The notes under the pieces are model-generated. The model did not search any database, was not told where the DNA came from, and saw only the letters and a program-made list of their open reading frames with translations. Shown here in pieces: positions 11,976 to 23,329 of a stretch of 64,000 nt of DNA; the first letter of the stretch is position 1, and every line of letters starts with the position of its first letter. The translations under genes were made by a program, and so were the position numbers. Source of the stretch: Hirundichthys speculiger (lineage: Eukaryota; Chordata; Actinopteri; Beloniformes; Exocoetidae); assembly GCA_018398805.1 (NCBI GenBank), contig JAGFBZ010000865.1, positions 3,808,749-3,872,748 of the forward strand. The letters are read 5' to 3'.

Positions 11976-14900
11976 CCGTACTGTACCGTCTTCTTCAGCT
12001 TATCCGAGGTCGGGTCGCGGGGGCATCAGCTGGAGTAAGGAAGCCCAGACCCCCCTCTCCCCTGCCACTTCTTCCAGCTCCTCTGGGGGGATTCCAAGGC
12101 GTTCCCAGGCCAGCCGAGAGACATAGTCCCTCCAGCGTATCCTGGGTCTTTCCCGGGGTCTCCTCCCAGTGGGACGTGCCCGGAACACCTCACCGGGTAG
12201 GCGTCCAGGAGGCATCCTAACCAGATGCCCGAGCCACCTCATCTGGCTCCTCTCGATGCAGACGAGGAGCGGTTCTACTCTGAGCCCCTCCCGGATGACC
12301 GAGCTTCTCACTCTATCTCTAAGGCAGAGCCCAGCCACCCTGCGAAGAAAGCTCATTTCAGCCGCTTGTATCCACGATCTTGTTCTTTCGGTCACTACCC
12401 AAAGCTCATGACCATAGGTGAGGGTAGGAACATAGATCGACCAGTAAATCGTGAGCTTTGCCTTCCGACTCAGCTCCTTCTTTACCACAACAGACCGGCG
12501 CAGCACCCGCATCACTGCAGATGCCGCACCGATCCATCTGTCACTCCCGCTCCATCCTTCCCTCACTCGTGAACAAGATCCCGAGATACTTAAACTCCTC
12601 CACTTGGGGAAGGACCCCATCCCCAACCCGGAGAGGGCGCTCCACCCTTTTGCGGCTGAGGACCATGGTCTCGGCTTTGGAGGCGCTGATTCTCATCCCA
12701 GCCGCTTCACAACCGGCTGCGAATCGCTTCAGCGAGAGTTGTAGATCACAGCTCGATGAAGCCAACAGAACCACATCATCTGCAAATAGCAGAGACCCAA
12801 TCCTGAGGCCACCGAACCGGATCCCCTCAACACCTCGACTGCACCTAGAAATTCTGTCCATAAAAGTAATGAACAGAATCGGTGACAAAGGGCAGCCTTG
12901 GCGGAGTCCAACCTTCACTGGAAACGAATCCGACTTACTGCCGGCAATGCGGACCAAACTCACCAGTCGTACAGGGACCGGACAGCCCATAAAAGGGAGT
13001 CCGGCACCACATACTCCCGAAGCACCCCCCACAGGAATCCCCGGGGAAGACAGTCAAACGCCTTCTCCAAGTCCACAAAACACATGTAGACTGGTTGGGC
13101 GAACTCCCATGCCCCCTCCAAGACCCTGAAGAGGGTGTAGAGCTGGTCCACCGTTCCACGGCCGAGACGAATACCACACTGCTCCTCCTTAATCCGAGAT
13201 TCGACTATCCGACGGACCCTCCTCTCCAGGACCCCTGAATAGACCTTCCCAGGGAGGCTAAGGAATGTGATCCCCCTGTAGTTGGAACCCACCCTCCGGT
13301 CCCCCTTTTTAAAGAGGGGGACCACCACCCCAGTCTGCCAATCCAGCGGTACTGTCCCCTAAGTCCACGCGATGCTGCAGAGCCGTGTCAGCCAAGACAG
13401 CCCCTCAGCATCCAGAGCCTTGAGGAACTCTGGGCAGATCTCATCCACACCCGGGGCCCTGCCACCAAAGAGCTTTTTGACCACCTCGGCAACCTCAGCC
13501 CCAGAGATAGGAGAGTCCGCCCCTGAGTCCCCAGACTCTGCCTCCTCATTGGAGGACGTGTCTGCGGGATTGAGGAGGTCTTCGAAGTATTCCCTCCACC
13601 AATCCACAACGTCCCGAGTCGAGGTCAACAGCTCCCCATCCCCACTATATACAGTGTTGACGGAGCACTGCTTCCCCCTCCTGAGACGCCGGATGGTGGA
13701 CCAGAATTTCTTCGAAGCCGTTCGGAAGTCGTTCTCCATGGCCTCTCCAAACTCCTCCCATGTCCTAGTTTTTGCCTCAGCAACCGCCGAAGCCGCGTCC
13801 CGCTTAGCCTGCCGATACCTGTCAGCTGCCTCCAGAGTCCCACATGCCAAAAAGGCCTTATAGGACTCCCTCTTCAGCTTGACGGCATCCCTCACTGCTG
13901 GTGTCCACCAACTAGTTCTGGGATTGCCGCCGCGACAGGCACCAATGACCTTACAGCCACAGCTCCGGTCGGCCGCCTCAACAATAGAGGCCCGGAACAT
14001 AGCCCACTCGGACTCAATGTCCCCCGCCTCACTCGGAACATGGTCGAAGTTCTGCCGGAGGTGTGAGTTAAAGCTCTTTCTGACAGGAGACTCTGCCAGA
14101 TGTTCCCAGCAGACCCTCACAACACGTTTGGGCCTGCCAGGTCTGACCGGCAACCTCCCCCACCATCTGAGCCAACCCACCACCAGGTGGTGATCAGTTG
14201 ACAGCTCCGCCCCTCTCTTCGCCCGAGTGTCCAAGACATGTGGCCGCAAGTCTGACAATACGATTATGAAGTCGATCATCAAACTGTGGCCTAGAGTGTC
14301 CTGGTGCCAAGTGCACATGTGGACACTCTTATGCTTGAACATGGTGTTCGTTATGGACAGTCCATGGCGAGCAGAGAAGTCCAACAACGAAACACCACTC
14401 TGGTTCAGATCAGGGGGGCCCTGCCTCCCAACCACACCCCTCCAGGTCTCAATGTCATTGCCCACGTGAGCATGGAAGTCCCCCAGCAGAACGAGGGAGT
14501 CCCCAGATGGAACACCCTCCAGTACTCCATCCAAGGACTCCAAAAAGGGTGGGTACTCTGAACTGCTATTTGGTGCGTAAGCACAAACAACAGTCAGGAC
14601 CCGTCCCCCCACCCAGAGGCGGAGATAGGCTACCCTTTCGTCCACCGGGGTAAACCTCAATGTACAGGCGCCAAGTCGGGGGGCAATAAGTATGCCCACA
14701 CCAGCTCGGCGCCTCTCACCCGGAGCAACTCCAAAGTGGAAAAGGGTCCAACCCCTCTCGGGGATACTGGTTCCAGAGCCCAAGCCGTGCGTCGAGGTGA
14801 GTCCAACTATATCTAGCTGGAACCGCTTAGACATTCCAGGTGACATTCCATGTCCCTAGAGCTAGCTTCTGCAGCCGAGGATCAGACCGCCAGGGTCCCC

Positions 14901-15312
14901 GCATCCGGCCACCGCCCAGCTCACTATGCACCCGACCTCTATGCCCCCTCCTGCAGGTGGTGAGTCCACGGGAGTGGGGGCCCATGTTTCCTTTTCGGGT
15001 TGAGCCCGGCCGGGCCCCATGGGCAAAGGCCCAGCCACCAGGCGCTCACCTCCAAGCCCCACCTCCAGGCCTGGCTCCAGAGGGGGGCCCCGGTGACCCG
15101 CGTCCAGGCAAGGGAAACCTTGGTCCGTCGTTTTTGTTCATCATAGAGGTTTGTGAGCCACACTTTGTCTGGTCCCTCACCTAGAGACCTGTTTGCCATG
15201 GGTGACCCTTCCAGGGGCATAAAGCCCCCGACAACATAGCTCCTAGGACCACTGGGACATGCAAACCCCTCCACCACGATAAGGTGGTGACTCATGGAGG
15301 AGTGGTGACTCA
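11976..15312 (-). mobile_element. Rex3: Rex3 non-LTR retrotransposon (RTE clade), nearly full length
   Basis: A 3.3-kb LINE is flanked by a 13-bp direct repeat with one mismatch (11963-11975 and 15313-15325, TGAAGTATACCTA versus TGAAATATACCTA). Reading on the minus strand gives a GC-rich leader, endonuclease, reverse transcriptase and a very short 3' UTR ending just after the stop codon at 12000-12002. The sequences at 12880-12900 and 13321-13340 match, from memory, the two PCR primer sites widely used to amplify Rex3 (one difference and none), which supports the family name. The element is much more GC-rich than its surroundings. It lacks a long simple-repeat tail. Confidence 0.93.
12000..14846 (-). 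pseudogene. Rex3 polyprotein (endonuclease and reverse transcriptase), disrupted
   Basis: The original single ORF would cut target DNA with an APE-type endonuclease and copy its own RNA by target-primed reverse transcription. The first open segment (13359-14846, 495 aa) carries the endonuclease, with a [10 protein letters not shown] block (usual GDFNAHVG) and TDHHLV near its C-terminal half. The reverse transcriptase follows in the next segments. FVDLEKAFD (motif A) ends near 13050 and FADD (motif C) lies at about 12775-12786. The thumb and C-terminal region run to 12000. Three clear lesions break it: an in-frame TAG at 13359-13361, a 4-nt loss near 12960, and a small deletion near 12543. The region before 14846 is also out of frame. 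Confidence 0.9.
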
Positions 15313-15433
15313 TGAAATATACCTATGATAAAAAAAAATTACAGGTCTCTAATTTTCCTAACTGGGAGAACTTGCACAATCAGTGACTGACTAAATACTT
15401 TTTTTGCCCCACTGTTCATGCACACAGCATATA

Positions 15434-15789
15434 CAGTCATGGAAAAAATTATTAGACCACCCTTGTTTTCCTCTGTTTCTTGTTCATTTTAATGCCTGGT
15501 ACAACTAAAGGTAGATTTGTTTGGACAAACATAACGATAACCACAACGATTGCTCATAAGAGTTTTATTTAAGAGCTGATATCTTACCATTTTCCATGGT
15601 TTTCTTGATTATAACCTAAATCACTTAAGTTTTTACATCAATAGCTATGGTGTTGTACTGCCAAAAACACTGCTTTTATGCATTCAGTCTGTCTGTTTTA
15701 GTCACATGATGACGTTTAGTGGTACCAGGTATTAAAATGAACAAGAAAGTGAAGAAAAAATGGTGGTCTAATAATTTTTTACATGACTG
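15434..15789 (+). mobile_element. Tc1/mariner-type MITE with long terminal inverted repeats
   Basis: The left arm from CAGTCATGGAAAAAATTATT and the right arm, read inverted, match for about 74 bp with roughly 85 percent identity. TA dinucleotides flank both ends (15432-15433 and 15790-15791), as expected for Tc1/mariner insertion. The 356-bp element has no coding capacity; the 60 and 79-aa frames over it are arm sequence. Confidence 0.85.
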
Positions 15790-15794
15790 TACAC

Positions 15795-16243
15795 ACGTTA
15801 CTGCACACCCATTTATGCATATATACTGTATATACAGATGTATACAATTTAAGGCTGCACAAAACACAGTAGAAACACAAAGATTTAAAACAAAAAATTG
15901 AAAAAAGACTGGCATCTGTTTATGATTGCTATGTTGGCAATGACATCAGTTAGTTACAAGGTAATTATCAACTCAGCATCATGGTGAGTATAAATGTGGT
16001 ATAAATATTGTGCAGTTCTCAATAAAGATAAGCAAGCATATAAACACCCATCTGTGAATATTTAACACCAACAGTAAAAAATTACACTATCAAAATATTA
16101 CCAATAATAAAAATACTAATAACTATGGTAGTTATTATCATCATTATTACTGTCACCACCATTCTCCACTGTCCAAGGTTATGCAGGCAGTAGACAGAAA
16201 GCAGCAACTACACCCATCTCTCCAGCATCAATTCTGTCACTCT
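15795..16243. other. No recognisable gene
   Basis: AT-rich sequence with short ATA/ATT repeats near 16100-16150 and nothing recognisable. Confidence 0.45.
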
Positions 16244-16248
16244 AACCC

Positions 16249-16730
16249 TGTTACGGCCCAGATATGGTGAGTTAGCCTAGTAGATGGAATGAGGGGAGTA
16301 ACAAGGCGTGTAGATCTGGCGGCAAGCCGTTTATTAAAGGTAAAGTCAAAATAATAAATATATCGAAATCAAACTTGCTCAGCAACAAAAAGTCAAGCTC
16401 TCACATAGAGCAGCAACAAAAGACACATTTTTCAACACACAATATGCCACACTAGTCAACAAAGTCCAACACAGTTCAAACAAATTCCCTCAATGGCGGC
16501 AGATCTGTCTGTGGCTGACAGTCTGCCGCGACTGCAGTTCTGACAGGTCTTTTATAGAAGGGAGGGTGATGAGAGGAGGGCCCAGGTGATGGCAACGCCA
16601 CTCAGCTGATTCAAGGGGGCGGAGCTTGGTAAGGGAATCCCGGGACGTCACTCCCTCTTCCTGTCCGCAGGCGACAGCCGGGGATAACCCACAGGACGCA
16701 CCATGCCGCCGGCTCTCGTGGTCCGTAACA
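16249..16730 (-). mobile_element. Solo LTR (Ty3/gypsy-like), 482 bp
   Basis: Begins TGTTACGG and ends CCGTAACA, the inverted TG...CA ends of an LTR, and is flanked by a perfect 5-bp duplication AACCC (16244-16248 and 16731-16735). On the minus strand a TATAAAAG box lies near 16550-16560 and an AATAAA signal near 16331, in promoter-then-polyadenylation order. Because TSDs flank a single LTR, it most likely arose by recombination between the two LTRs of a full element. The superfamily is inferred from the 5-bp TSD and size only. Confidence 0.85.
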
Positions 16731-16735
16731 AACCC

Positions 16736-17285
16736 CCTTCCCAGTCTCTCCCACCCCACCTCATCCCCATCCATCGGCAGCCAATACAGATGGGATGGCC
16801 ACCACCACCACCAGGTGACACGAGGTGGCAGACCACCAAACCAGCAGATCTCAGTGACTCCACCACCGCAAACAAGAGTACAACAATCAAGATTAGCAGA
16901 GAGGAGGCTGCTGCAGCAACAACCTCAGGCCCGAGGGCCCAACCTGGGCCCCAGTCACCAGAGTCACAGGCAATGCATGGGCAGATCCACAGTACAACAG
17001 GCACCAACCCACGCCCCCTAACCAGAGAGTGAGAGGAATGGGCAGATCACAGGCCACCAGGGGAGTGAGACAGGCACAAGACTTCTGAGATGAAAGGGAA
17101 AGGAAAATATCAGAGTGACATCATAACAATGATAACAACAACAATAATTCTTACTTTTATTATTAATGCAGTATTATTGGACTATTAATGGTTCTTATCC
17201 TTCCCCCGAGCTATATGGATGCAGCTCAATCGATTCTGAGGCAAAAGAAGATCATGCTAACTGTGAATTGGGGTGGCAGGAGTAG
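16736..17285. other. No recognisable gene; C/A-rich stretch
   Basis: A GC-richer, CCACCA-rich interval (16740-17030) yields overlapping open frames on both strands at 16490-17032. They are low-complexity Pro/Gln/Thr translations with no family signature and partly overlap the solo LTR, so I do not call a gene. Confidence 0.45.
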
Positions 17286-17299
17286 AGGTTAAGTCTTTG

Positions 17300-19400
17300 T
17301 AGAGTTAAAAATAAAGATTACATCAGGAGTAGAAAAAAAAATGTCATAACGCATGACCGCAAATCCTTTGTGGGGTAATATATGAGATGAATTTAAGGTT
17401 TTAACAAATTTGTTCCAGATTCTGTTCAAAATTGACAGTTTGGTTTTTTTATTGAAGCAGTTAATTTTTTCATTATATAAAATCAATTAATCTGTTTTTC
17501 CAAACAGTGATATTAATAGAGTTTTTAGTTTTCCAGTTGATGATTATGGTTTTCTTGGCGATGATTAGGACAATAGAGAAAATTTTTTATGAGCTGTTAT
17601 CCAGAATGATCATGGAAGAGTCTTCCAGTAGACAGCGTGAAGGTGATAGTGGGTTGCTGCAGTCCAGAAGTTGGGAGATATTGTGCCAGAAGGTTTTGAC
17701 TGGTGTACAGTCCCATACAGCATGCAGGTAGCTATGTGTTACATTTTGTGTGCAGTGAGAACAAATATTTGTGTCTATTAAGTTTATCTTATCCCCTCCC
17801 CCCCAAGTGAAGTGCAATCTGTGAATTATCTTGTGTTGTATGAGTTGTACATTTGGATTAGTGGTTGAAAAATAATATATTCTTACAAATTTGGTGCCAG
17901 AAGTCATCACTGTAAGCGAACTCTAGATCCTTTTCCCATTTTATTTAAGGCACCGATGACCAACATTGTTGTGTTGGTCATAGAAATTAACTGGTAAATT
18001 ATAGATTAAATGTTTTGGTGATTAGAGATTTGAGTTAACCCTGAAATCAATGGAAGAAGGCTGAGATTAGGTTTTTTTGCTGTTCTTTTTAGATTGTACA
18101 GATGATTTAATCTGTAGATATCAAAACTGACTTCTTCCACTGCCATACTTCTGCACAAAGTGAGAAAATGAAACCAGAGCATTGTTGTCTTAGATATATT
18201 TAAGGTGTGTGATGCCCTTGATGATCTGTAATGAACATTTTAGTGGTTTCTAGTTTATTAGGAAGTCAGGGTAAATCCCAATGCGGGTGTGTGTATTAGA
18301 TGAGAGGGTTAGGGTTAGTGGTGTTAGCTATTTGGTGAACTTCCCATCAGGCTGTCAGAGTTGTAGCTATGATTGGGTTCTTGAAGCAGGGATGGTGGGT
18401 AATGGTGCGGCCTATAAATGGCAAGTCTAAAATACTAATTTGTTTGCAAAATAGTTGTCATAAGCCAGTCCAGCATGTCACACTAATTTGGGTTTATCCA
18501 TTAATGAATATATCAGTTTGTTTGCAAGGAAGTAATGAAGGAGGTTTGGAGCTTTGTAGTGGGATTATTTAATTCTAGCCCTCTTCTTTTTCCAATAATA
18601 TTGGGAGACCATAGAGTCTAGAGATCTAAACCATAAGAATGGATGTTTGATGGGGAAAATTGAGAAAAGATAATTTATCTTTGGAAGTATGGTCATTTTG
18701 ACTGTGGCAATTCTGCCAATGAGGTCTGTTAACTGGTTCATCCTATGTTTGAGGTTGGCATTGGTCATGTGTAAAGAATGCTTATCCAGTGAATCATTTA
18801 TTTACCAAAGACAATTTGTTTTGGGTTCTCAACAAAGAAAATTCCAAATTAATTTTATCAAATTCTTTTTCTGCATCCACTAAAATTATGGTTATTGGTT
18901 TTCTTTCTTTTTCTTATGAGTGGAGCATTAGATAATCTGTCCTCTTAGCACCCGTTCCCTGTTTCTCAAAGAAGTAATGGAGCTATTTCAGGTGAATCTT
19001 TTACTTCAAGAAAGGATGCCTGCTTTATTTTAATATAATTATCAAAGTCGGGATCATTGAGTAGTGATGTACTCACTAATCAATGTGATTAAGTAGTGAT
19101 TTATGTATGTTCCAGTTAAGCATAATTGGTGAGTAATAGGATGTGTTATTAGTGAATTATCTTTGAGATAATAGAAATTGCTTCTTGCTAATCAGGAAGT
19201 AGTCGATGCGGGAATAGGAGCGATGAGCTTGTAAGAAAAAGGAGAACTTTTTGTCTTTGGGTTGTTTAGGAAACAACCAATTAAAATGATTGCTGATAGA
19301 GATTGAACTAAAAGCTACTAAACCGTGGGGGTACTTAATATTGCCCATAAGATTTTATCGTTGTGGTTGCATTTTTGCTGGATAAATGCTGAAATGGTGA
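17300..19400 (-). mobile_element. L1-type LINE relic, internally deleted
   Basis: Minus-strand fragments appear in the right order. An endonuclease end with SRIDYFLIS lies near 19230-19190. A reverse-transcriptase motif-A region (LVDAEKEFDK) lies near 18880-18850. The block LIGRIATVKMTILPKINYLF at about 18720-18660 is characteristic of fish L1 ORF2. The C-terminal segment has the CSHC...H...W cysteine-rich motif near 17790-17700. Stops and deletions separate all of them, so it is long dead. No 5' end or TSD was found. Confidence 0.8.
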
Positions 19401-19404
19401 CACA

Positions 19405-20555
19405 GTAGTTTTTTCTTTTTTTTTTTAAAGAAATAATGCATTGTGATGTTCATTTGACATGGTACTTGTCTAAAACCCACCACAGTAAGATGATTTTTTT
19501 TTAATTGTTTTTACACACAAAATACATAGATTTAAAAAAGGTTACAACCTTTACACATCAATCTATAGTGTGGAAATAAATGGTAATTTTCTGCATCAGA
19601 TATGACCTCCTAAACTGCCCCTTCTTTATTTTGTTCTGGAACTATGTCCTTTGCTGTGTCAAAGCTTTGATCTGTGTCTGATTTCCATTATTCCAGGTGA
19701 GTTATGAATGCCAAGTGCCAGATTTGAATATACCTTTGCCTGGATGTAATTTTGATCTTGCAAATACCATAAGAACCGCGGCTCTTTTTCAAGTCTGTGT
19801 GAAAAGTGTCAAAGTGGAAATTTACTTTAATTGCATACCAGATGAAAAGCCCACACCGAGCAGGGGGTATCTATTGAAATAATCTCTGATCCTTCACATG
19901 AAAACTGATATTTCACTTTGAACTACAGGTTTTCATTGTGAATGAAGAATTAAAAAAAAAAAAAAAAAAAAAAAAGAACATAAAATCGCATCATTATGAA
20001 AAGTACTTTGTTCCATTTTTTTAGTACCCTATACAATAGGGCTGTCCTTTTTCCCAAAAGCCAAGGTTGAACAAATAAAAAACAAAAAAAAGCACTCAAT
20101 TCAAAGAATTTACACTGTGGCTCCAGCTGGCTGATACATTCCCGAAACCTCTCTCCCAAGACAATGCTGGGCCCCATATCTTTGCATATAAATCGTGCTA
20201 TCTTTTCAAGATTGCATACTTATGAACCTTCGACAAGGGCCTTGCTTTTGCTGCTTGTGCTGAGGAGTAGCCACGTGATGATGACTCACTTATATGTGGT
20301 TCCTTCCCTGCCTCACTCAGGTCACAATGTTAGTAGGTTTAGTAGAGGCGAAAAATTAAAAACCAGTTTAAAATTTAATTTCCATTTATCTGTCCCACTA
20401 GATGCTGAAGATGTGCATAGCAAATCAACGAGATGCGACACATAAATTGAGATGTATATTTCGATATGCATTAATTCAGTGACAGATTTGGAGTTGTGTG
20501 TGCATTGTAGTTGTAGCTGACATGGAGATACTCCTATGACCTGCAGAAGTGTGAC
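19405..20555. other. No recognisable gene; poly-A at 19951-19974
   Basis: Poly-T/A tracts at 19417-19428 and 19951-19974. The 61-aa frame at 19697-19882 directly follows a CAG but shows no domain. No other feature is supported. Confidence 0.4.
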
Positions 20556-21151
20556 GCAATGGACCCAGGGGCGGACTGGTAATCTGTGCATTCTGGAAAA
20601 GTCCAGAACGGCCATTGGCCCTGTTCAATAACCAAAATTTTCAGTCTATCAACTAACAGCAGGGGGCGCTAAGACGATCATTTACCAGATATAGGCCTAA
20701 AAACCAACAAGAGAGTTCCATTAGACTCTCAACAGAAAGATGGCAAGCAGACACGCAAGGAAAAAGTTGGATGGGAAAAATTTAAACCAAAGAAAGCCAA
20801 GTCATTGGATACTTCAAAATACAGAAAGTTCACAGAGCTTTAAGGCAGCAGTGCAACTGCAAGCAGCAGCAGTAACGTTGATGTCGATTTAGACGACGGT
20901 GTCGACCAAAGCACTAAAGCATTATCACCAAGCGAGACTGAGAGAAGGGTGGACATCCAATCCTGACCAACCACAGGCTGATGAGAGGGCAGGTGGGCAG
21001 CTGAGGGAATTTCACCAGAGGAGGAGGTACCTCCAGTAAGTGACAACTGTGGTTTCCTGCTGCCAGAAGAAGTTTGGAGATCTCCTGGCGACAATTATGT
21101 GACTTTTTCCCTCTTCTTCCTCTCTGGATTCACCGTGCCGTTCTGATTGTG

Positions 21152-21413
21152 TGTTAGGTCATGTGTTAGGTAATGAAGGAAGCAGCTCCAAGCCAACTTT
21201 TAAATGCAAAAAGATATTTATTTACAAGAAAAAGTACAGACAGTACAATACAGACTTGTGCACTACGTCTGGGATTTTCTGAGCCAATCATGAAAAATCA
21301 AAGCACATACAAATGAGAGAAGCTTTTATAGCCATAGTCAGGTCTATTCTGGGTTACACTTGGAATCAATCAAAGCTTCCCCTGACAGGTCCCCAACATG
21401 TTTTTCTCCTACA
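21152..21413 (-). mobile_element. Possible small solo LTR
   Basis: On the minus strand GCTATAAAAGC (21323-21332) precedes an AATAAA near 21217 by about 110 bp. The ends TGTGTTAGG and CCTACACA are roughly inverted. No convincing target-site duplication was found, so this is only a suggestion. Confidence 0.35.
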
Positions 21414-21439
21414 CAATAAACAGCAGTGGATTCTTTTTT

Positions 21440-22330
21440 TTTTTTTTTTACTTATTTTTTATTTCAATTTTTTCAGCTTACATAGACAAAAACATATAAA
21501 TTCACATTTAGACTGCTGTTTCTCCTCTATGATCTGCTTAAATTAACATTAAAATATATGCATCAGATTAAATTTACAAAAACAGTGGATTAAATGATTA
21601 AGCAAGAATAACATACAAACATAACTATAGGTGATAAAATAATAAGTAATGTAAATGAAAATAAATAATAATAAATAAGAGCAATAAAATGAGACAAAAT
21701 GAAATAAAAAATAAATACATAAATAATGTAACTTTTACTGCATTAGCATTGTCATGGCAGGTTTCCATCTATTAACAAATATGTCTCTTTGAAGCCTCAA
21801 GGAGTAAGTTATTTATTCCATATGATAGATTTCCCAGACCTTTTCAATCCACATATTGTAAGTTGGAGGGTCAGGCTTTAACCATTTAATTGTAATACAT
21901 TTAAGGGCCGCAATCAGTAATATTTGTAAAAGGTATTTTTCCCCTCTTTCCATTATGTCATTTGGTATCAATCATAGCATTACCATCTTGGGATCTTTGT
22001 TAAGAGTTCTCTGAAATACTTTACAGCAGGGATTCTTGATAACAATACAGGATGTACTCCCTAACTGATCACGGATCTTCCAAAACTGTTGACCCTGAGA
22101 ACGTGTCCTTTGGGAAGAGGAGCAAACAAACTCACTGAACTCATGAATTTCCGCTGAGGCCTTACAGCTGTTAAAGAGTTGTAGTTGAACTTTATACAAA
22201 AAGGTAAATATCATGTAAATATCATATTGTTCAGACACCACACAACGACATGAAACCATAGCATTAAACAGGTTACGGTTCTGGATTTGCAGTGTAATGA
22301 TGAGAAATATGTGGCTTATTGCCAAGCATG
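21440..22330 (-). mobile_element. L1-type LINE 3' fragment
   Basis: Minus-strand translation in one main frame from about 22060 to 21770 gives an ORF2 C-terminal stretch. It reads as CCKVFQRTLNKDP, a hydrophobic LLQILLIAALKCITIKW block, then WIEKVWEIYHMEQITYSLR, which is the usual end of fish L1 ORF2. The 117-aa open frame at 21972-22325 covers its first half. The AT-rich region 21440-21740 would be the 3' UTR, with a T run at 21425-21440 as the poly-A tail read in reverse. Confidence 0.72.
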
Positions 22331-22639
22331 CCAGTTATAAATAGATAAACAAGCACAAATGGCCCCAATTTCATATTCACCTCTGCATAAATCATGCAGA
22401 TTAGGCTCTTTACGTTCAAGAGAACAGAAGGTTTGAGAGGGGAAAAGTGTTTTCCATTTTGGCACTATTTATCTTTGTCTTCTGTTTCGCGGTGTGTAGT
22501 GATGCAATGTCTGTGGAGTAAACTACAAATGTTGTTTGACTAATGTTGACAAATGACAAATGTTTAACTAATCACAGCAGCATTACATGAGACAATTTAT
22601 TTTTAAAAATCAGTATAATGTCAGAGTTCTACAGTATTT

Positions 22640-22800
22640 GCTAGGTAGTCTAGTGCTTAAGTGGGTGGACTCTCATATAGTGGTTTGTGGGTTCAATTTC
22701 CAGTATTGTAATATGTTGTTGTGTCCCTTTTTTGCCATTGCTTTCTCTTTATCCAGTAAAGGCCACTAGAAAATCTTTTAAAAAGATGCTGGCATGACAT
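22640..22800 (+). mobile_element. tRNA-derived SINE
   Basis: A-box-like TAGTCTAGTGCTTAAG (from 22646) and B-box-like GGGTTCAATTTCC (22689-22701) are spaced as in a tRNA. They are followed by a GTGTCCCTTTTTTGCC body and an AGTAAAGGCCA tail. Layout resembles the SINE at 7562-7757 in the opposite orientation. Confidence 0.65.
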
Positions 22801-23329
22801 ACAAAACATAACCTGCTCACTACTCCGGACCAAATGGCAAATAATTTACTCTGTTGGGGTCATAAATGTATAAATCTGATTCTGATGGAGTCAGTGCCTC
22901 ACCAGCCATGAATCTCATCACATGTCACTGGTTATGAGGCATTATTTAGGTTTACATATCAGAAAATTTTCATTTCAGACCGAAAAGGGATGTTTTCAAT
23001 AAATGTATGGTTTATAAAGCTATGATTATAGATATAGATTTTTTTCTGTTTAAAATGTAAGCATATAAGTAACTGTAAAATAGCAGTATAAAAGACAATG
23101 TTTATGTTCATTTTTGTTTCAGGAGATGCAAGTGATGTTTAGTCGTTCTTTAATATTAGTGTTCTTGAGTTCTTGAATAAACAATCATAAATAGTTTGTA
23201 TGTGTGGGTGTTTTGTTATGACAATGTCAATATATCACTATATCCCCCCCGGTTATCGGCGGGCCTACTCAGGGAGGGGGAAAGTCCAGGGCCGTTTTTC
23301 AGTCCCAGTCCATCCCTGAATGGACCTCT

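Larger units (their letters stand above)
20566..23318 (+). mobile_element. hAT element with perfect 8-bp TSD, filled by later insertions
   Basis: The left end is CAGGGGCGGACTGG; the right end, read inverted, is CAGGGATGGACTGG (12 of 14). Both ends are bordered by the identical 8-mer AATGGACC (20558-20565 and 23319-23326). Subterminal sequence is also inverted and similar (CCAGAACGGCC on the left, GGGCCG on the right). The interior includes an LTR-like unit (about 21152-21413), an L1 fragment (21440-22330) and a SINE (22640-22800). No transposase frame could be identified in what remains. Confidence 0.82.

Noticed and set aside
12458..13129. 223-aa plus-strand ORF
   Set aside because: Antisense shadow of the GC-rich Rex3 reverse-transcriptase region.
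16626..17021. 131-aa plus-strand ORF and its minus-strand counterpart
   Set aside because: Partly solo LTR and partly CCACCA-rich low-complexity sequence; no domain and no splice support.
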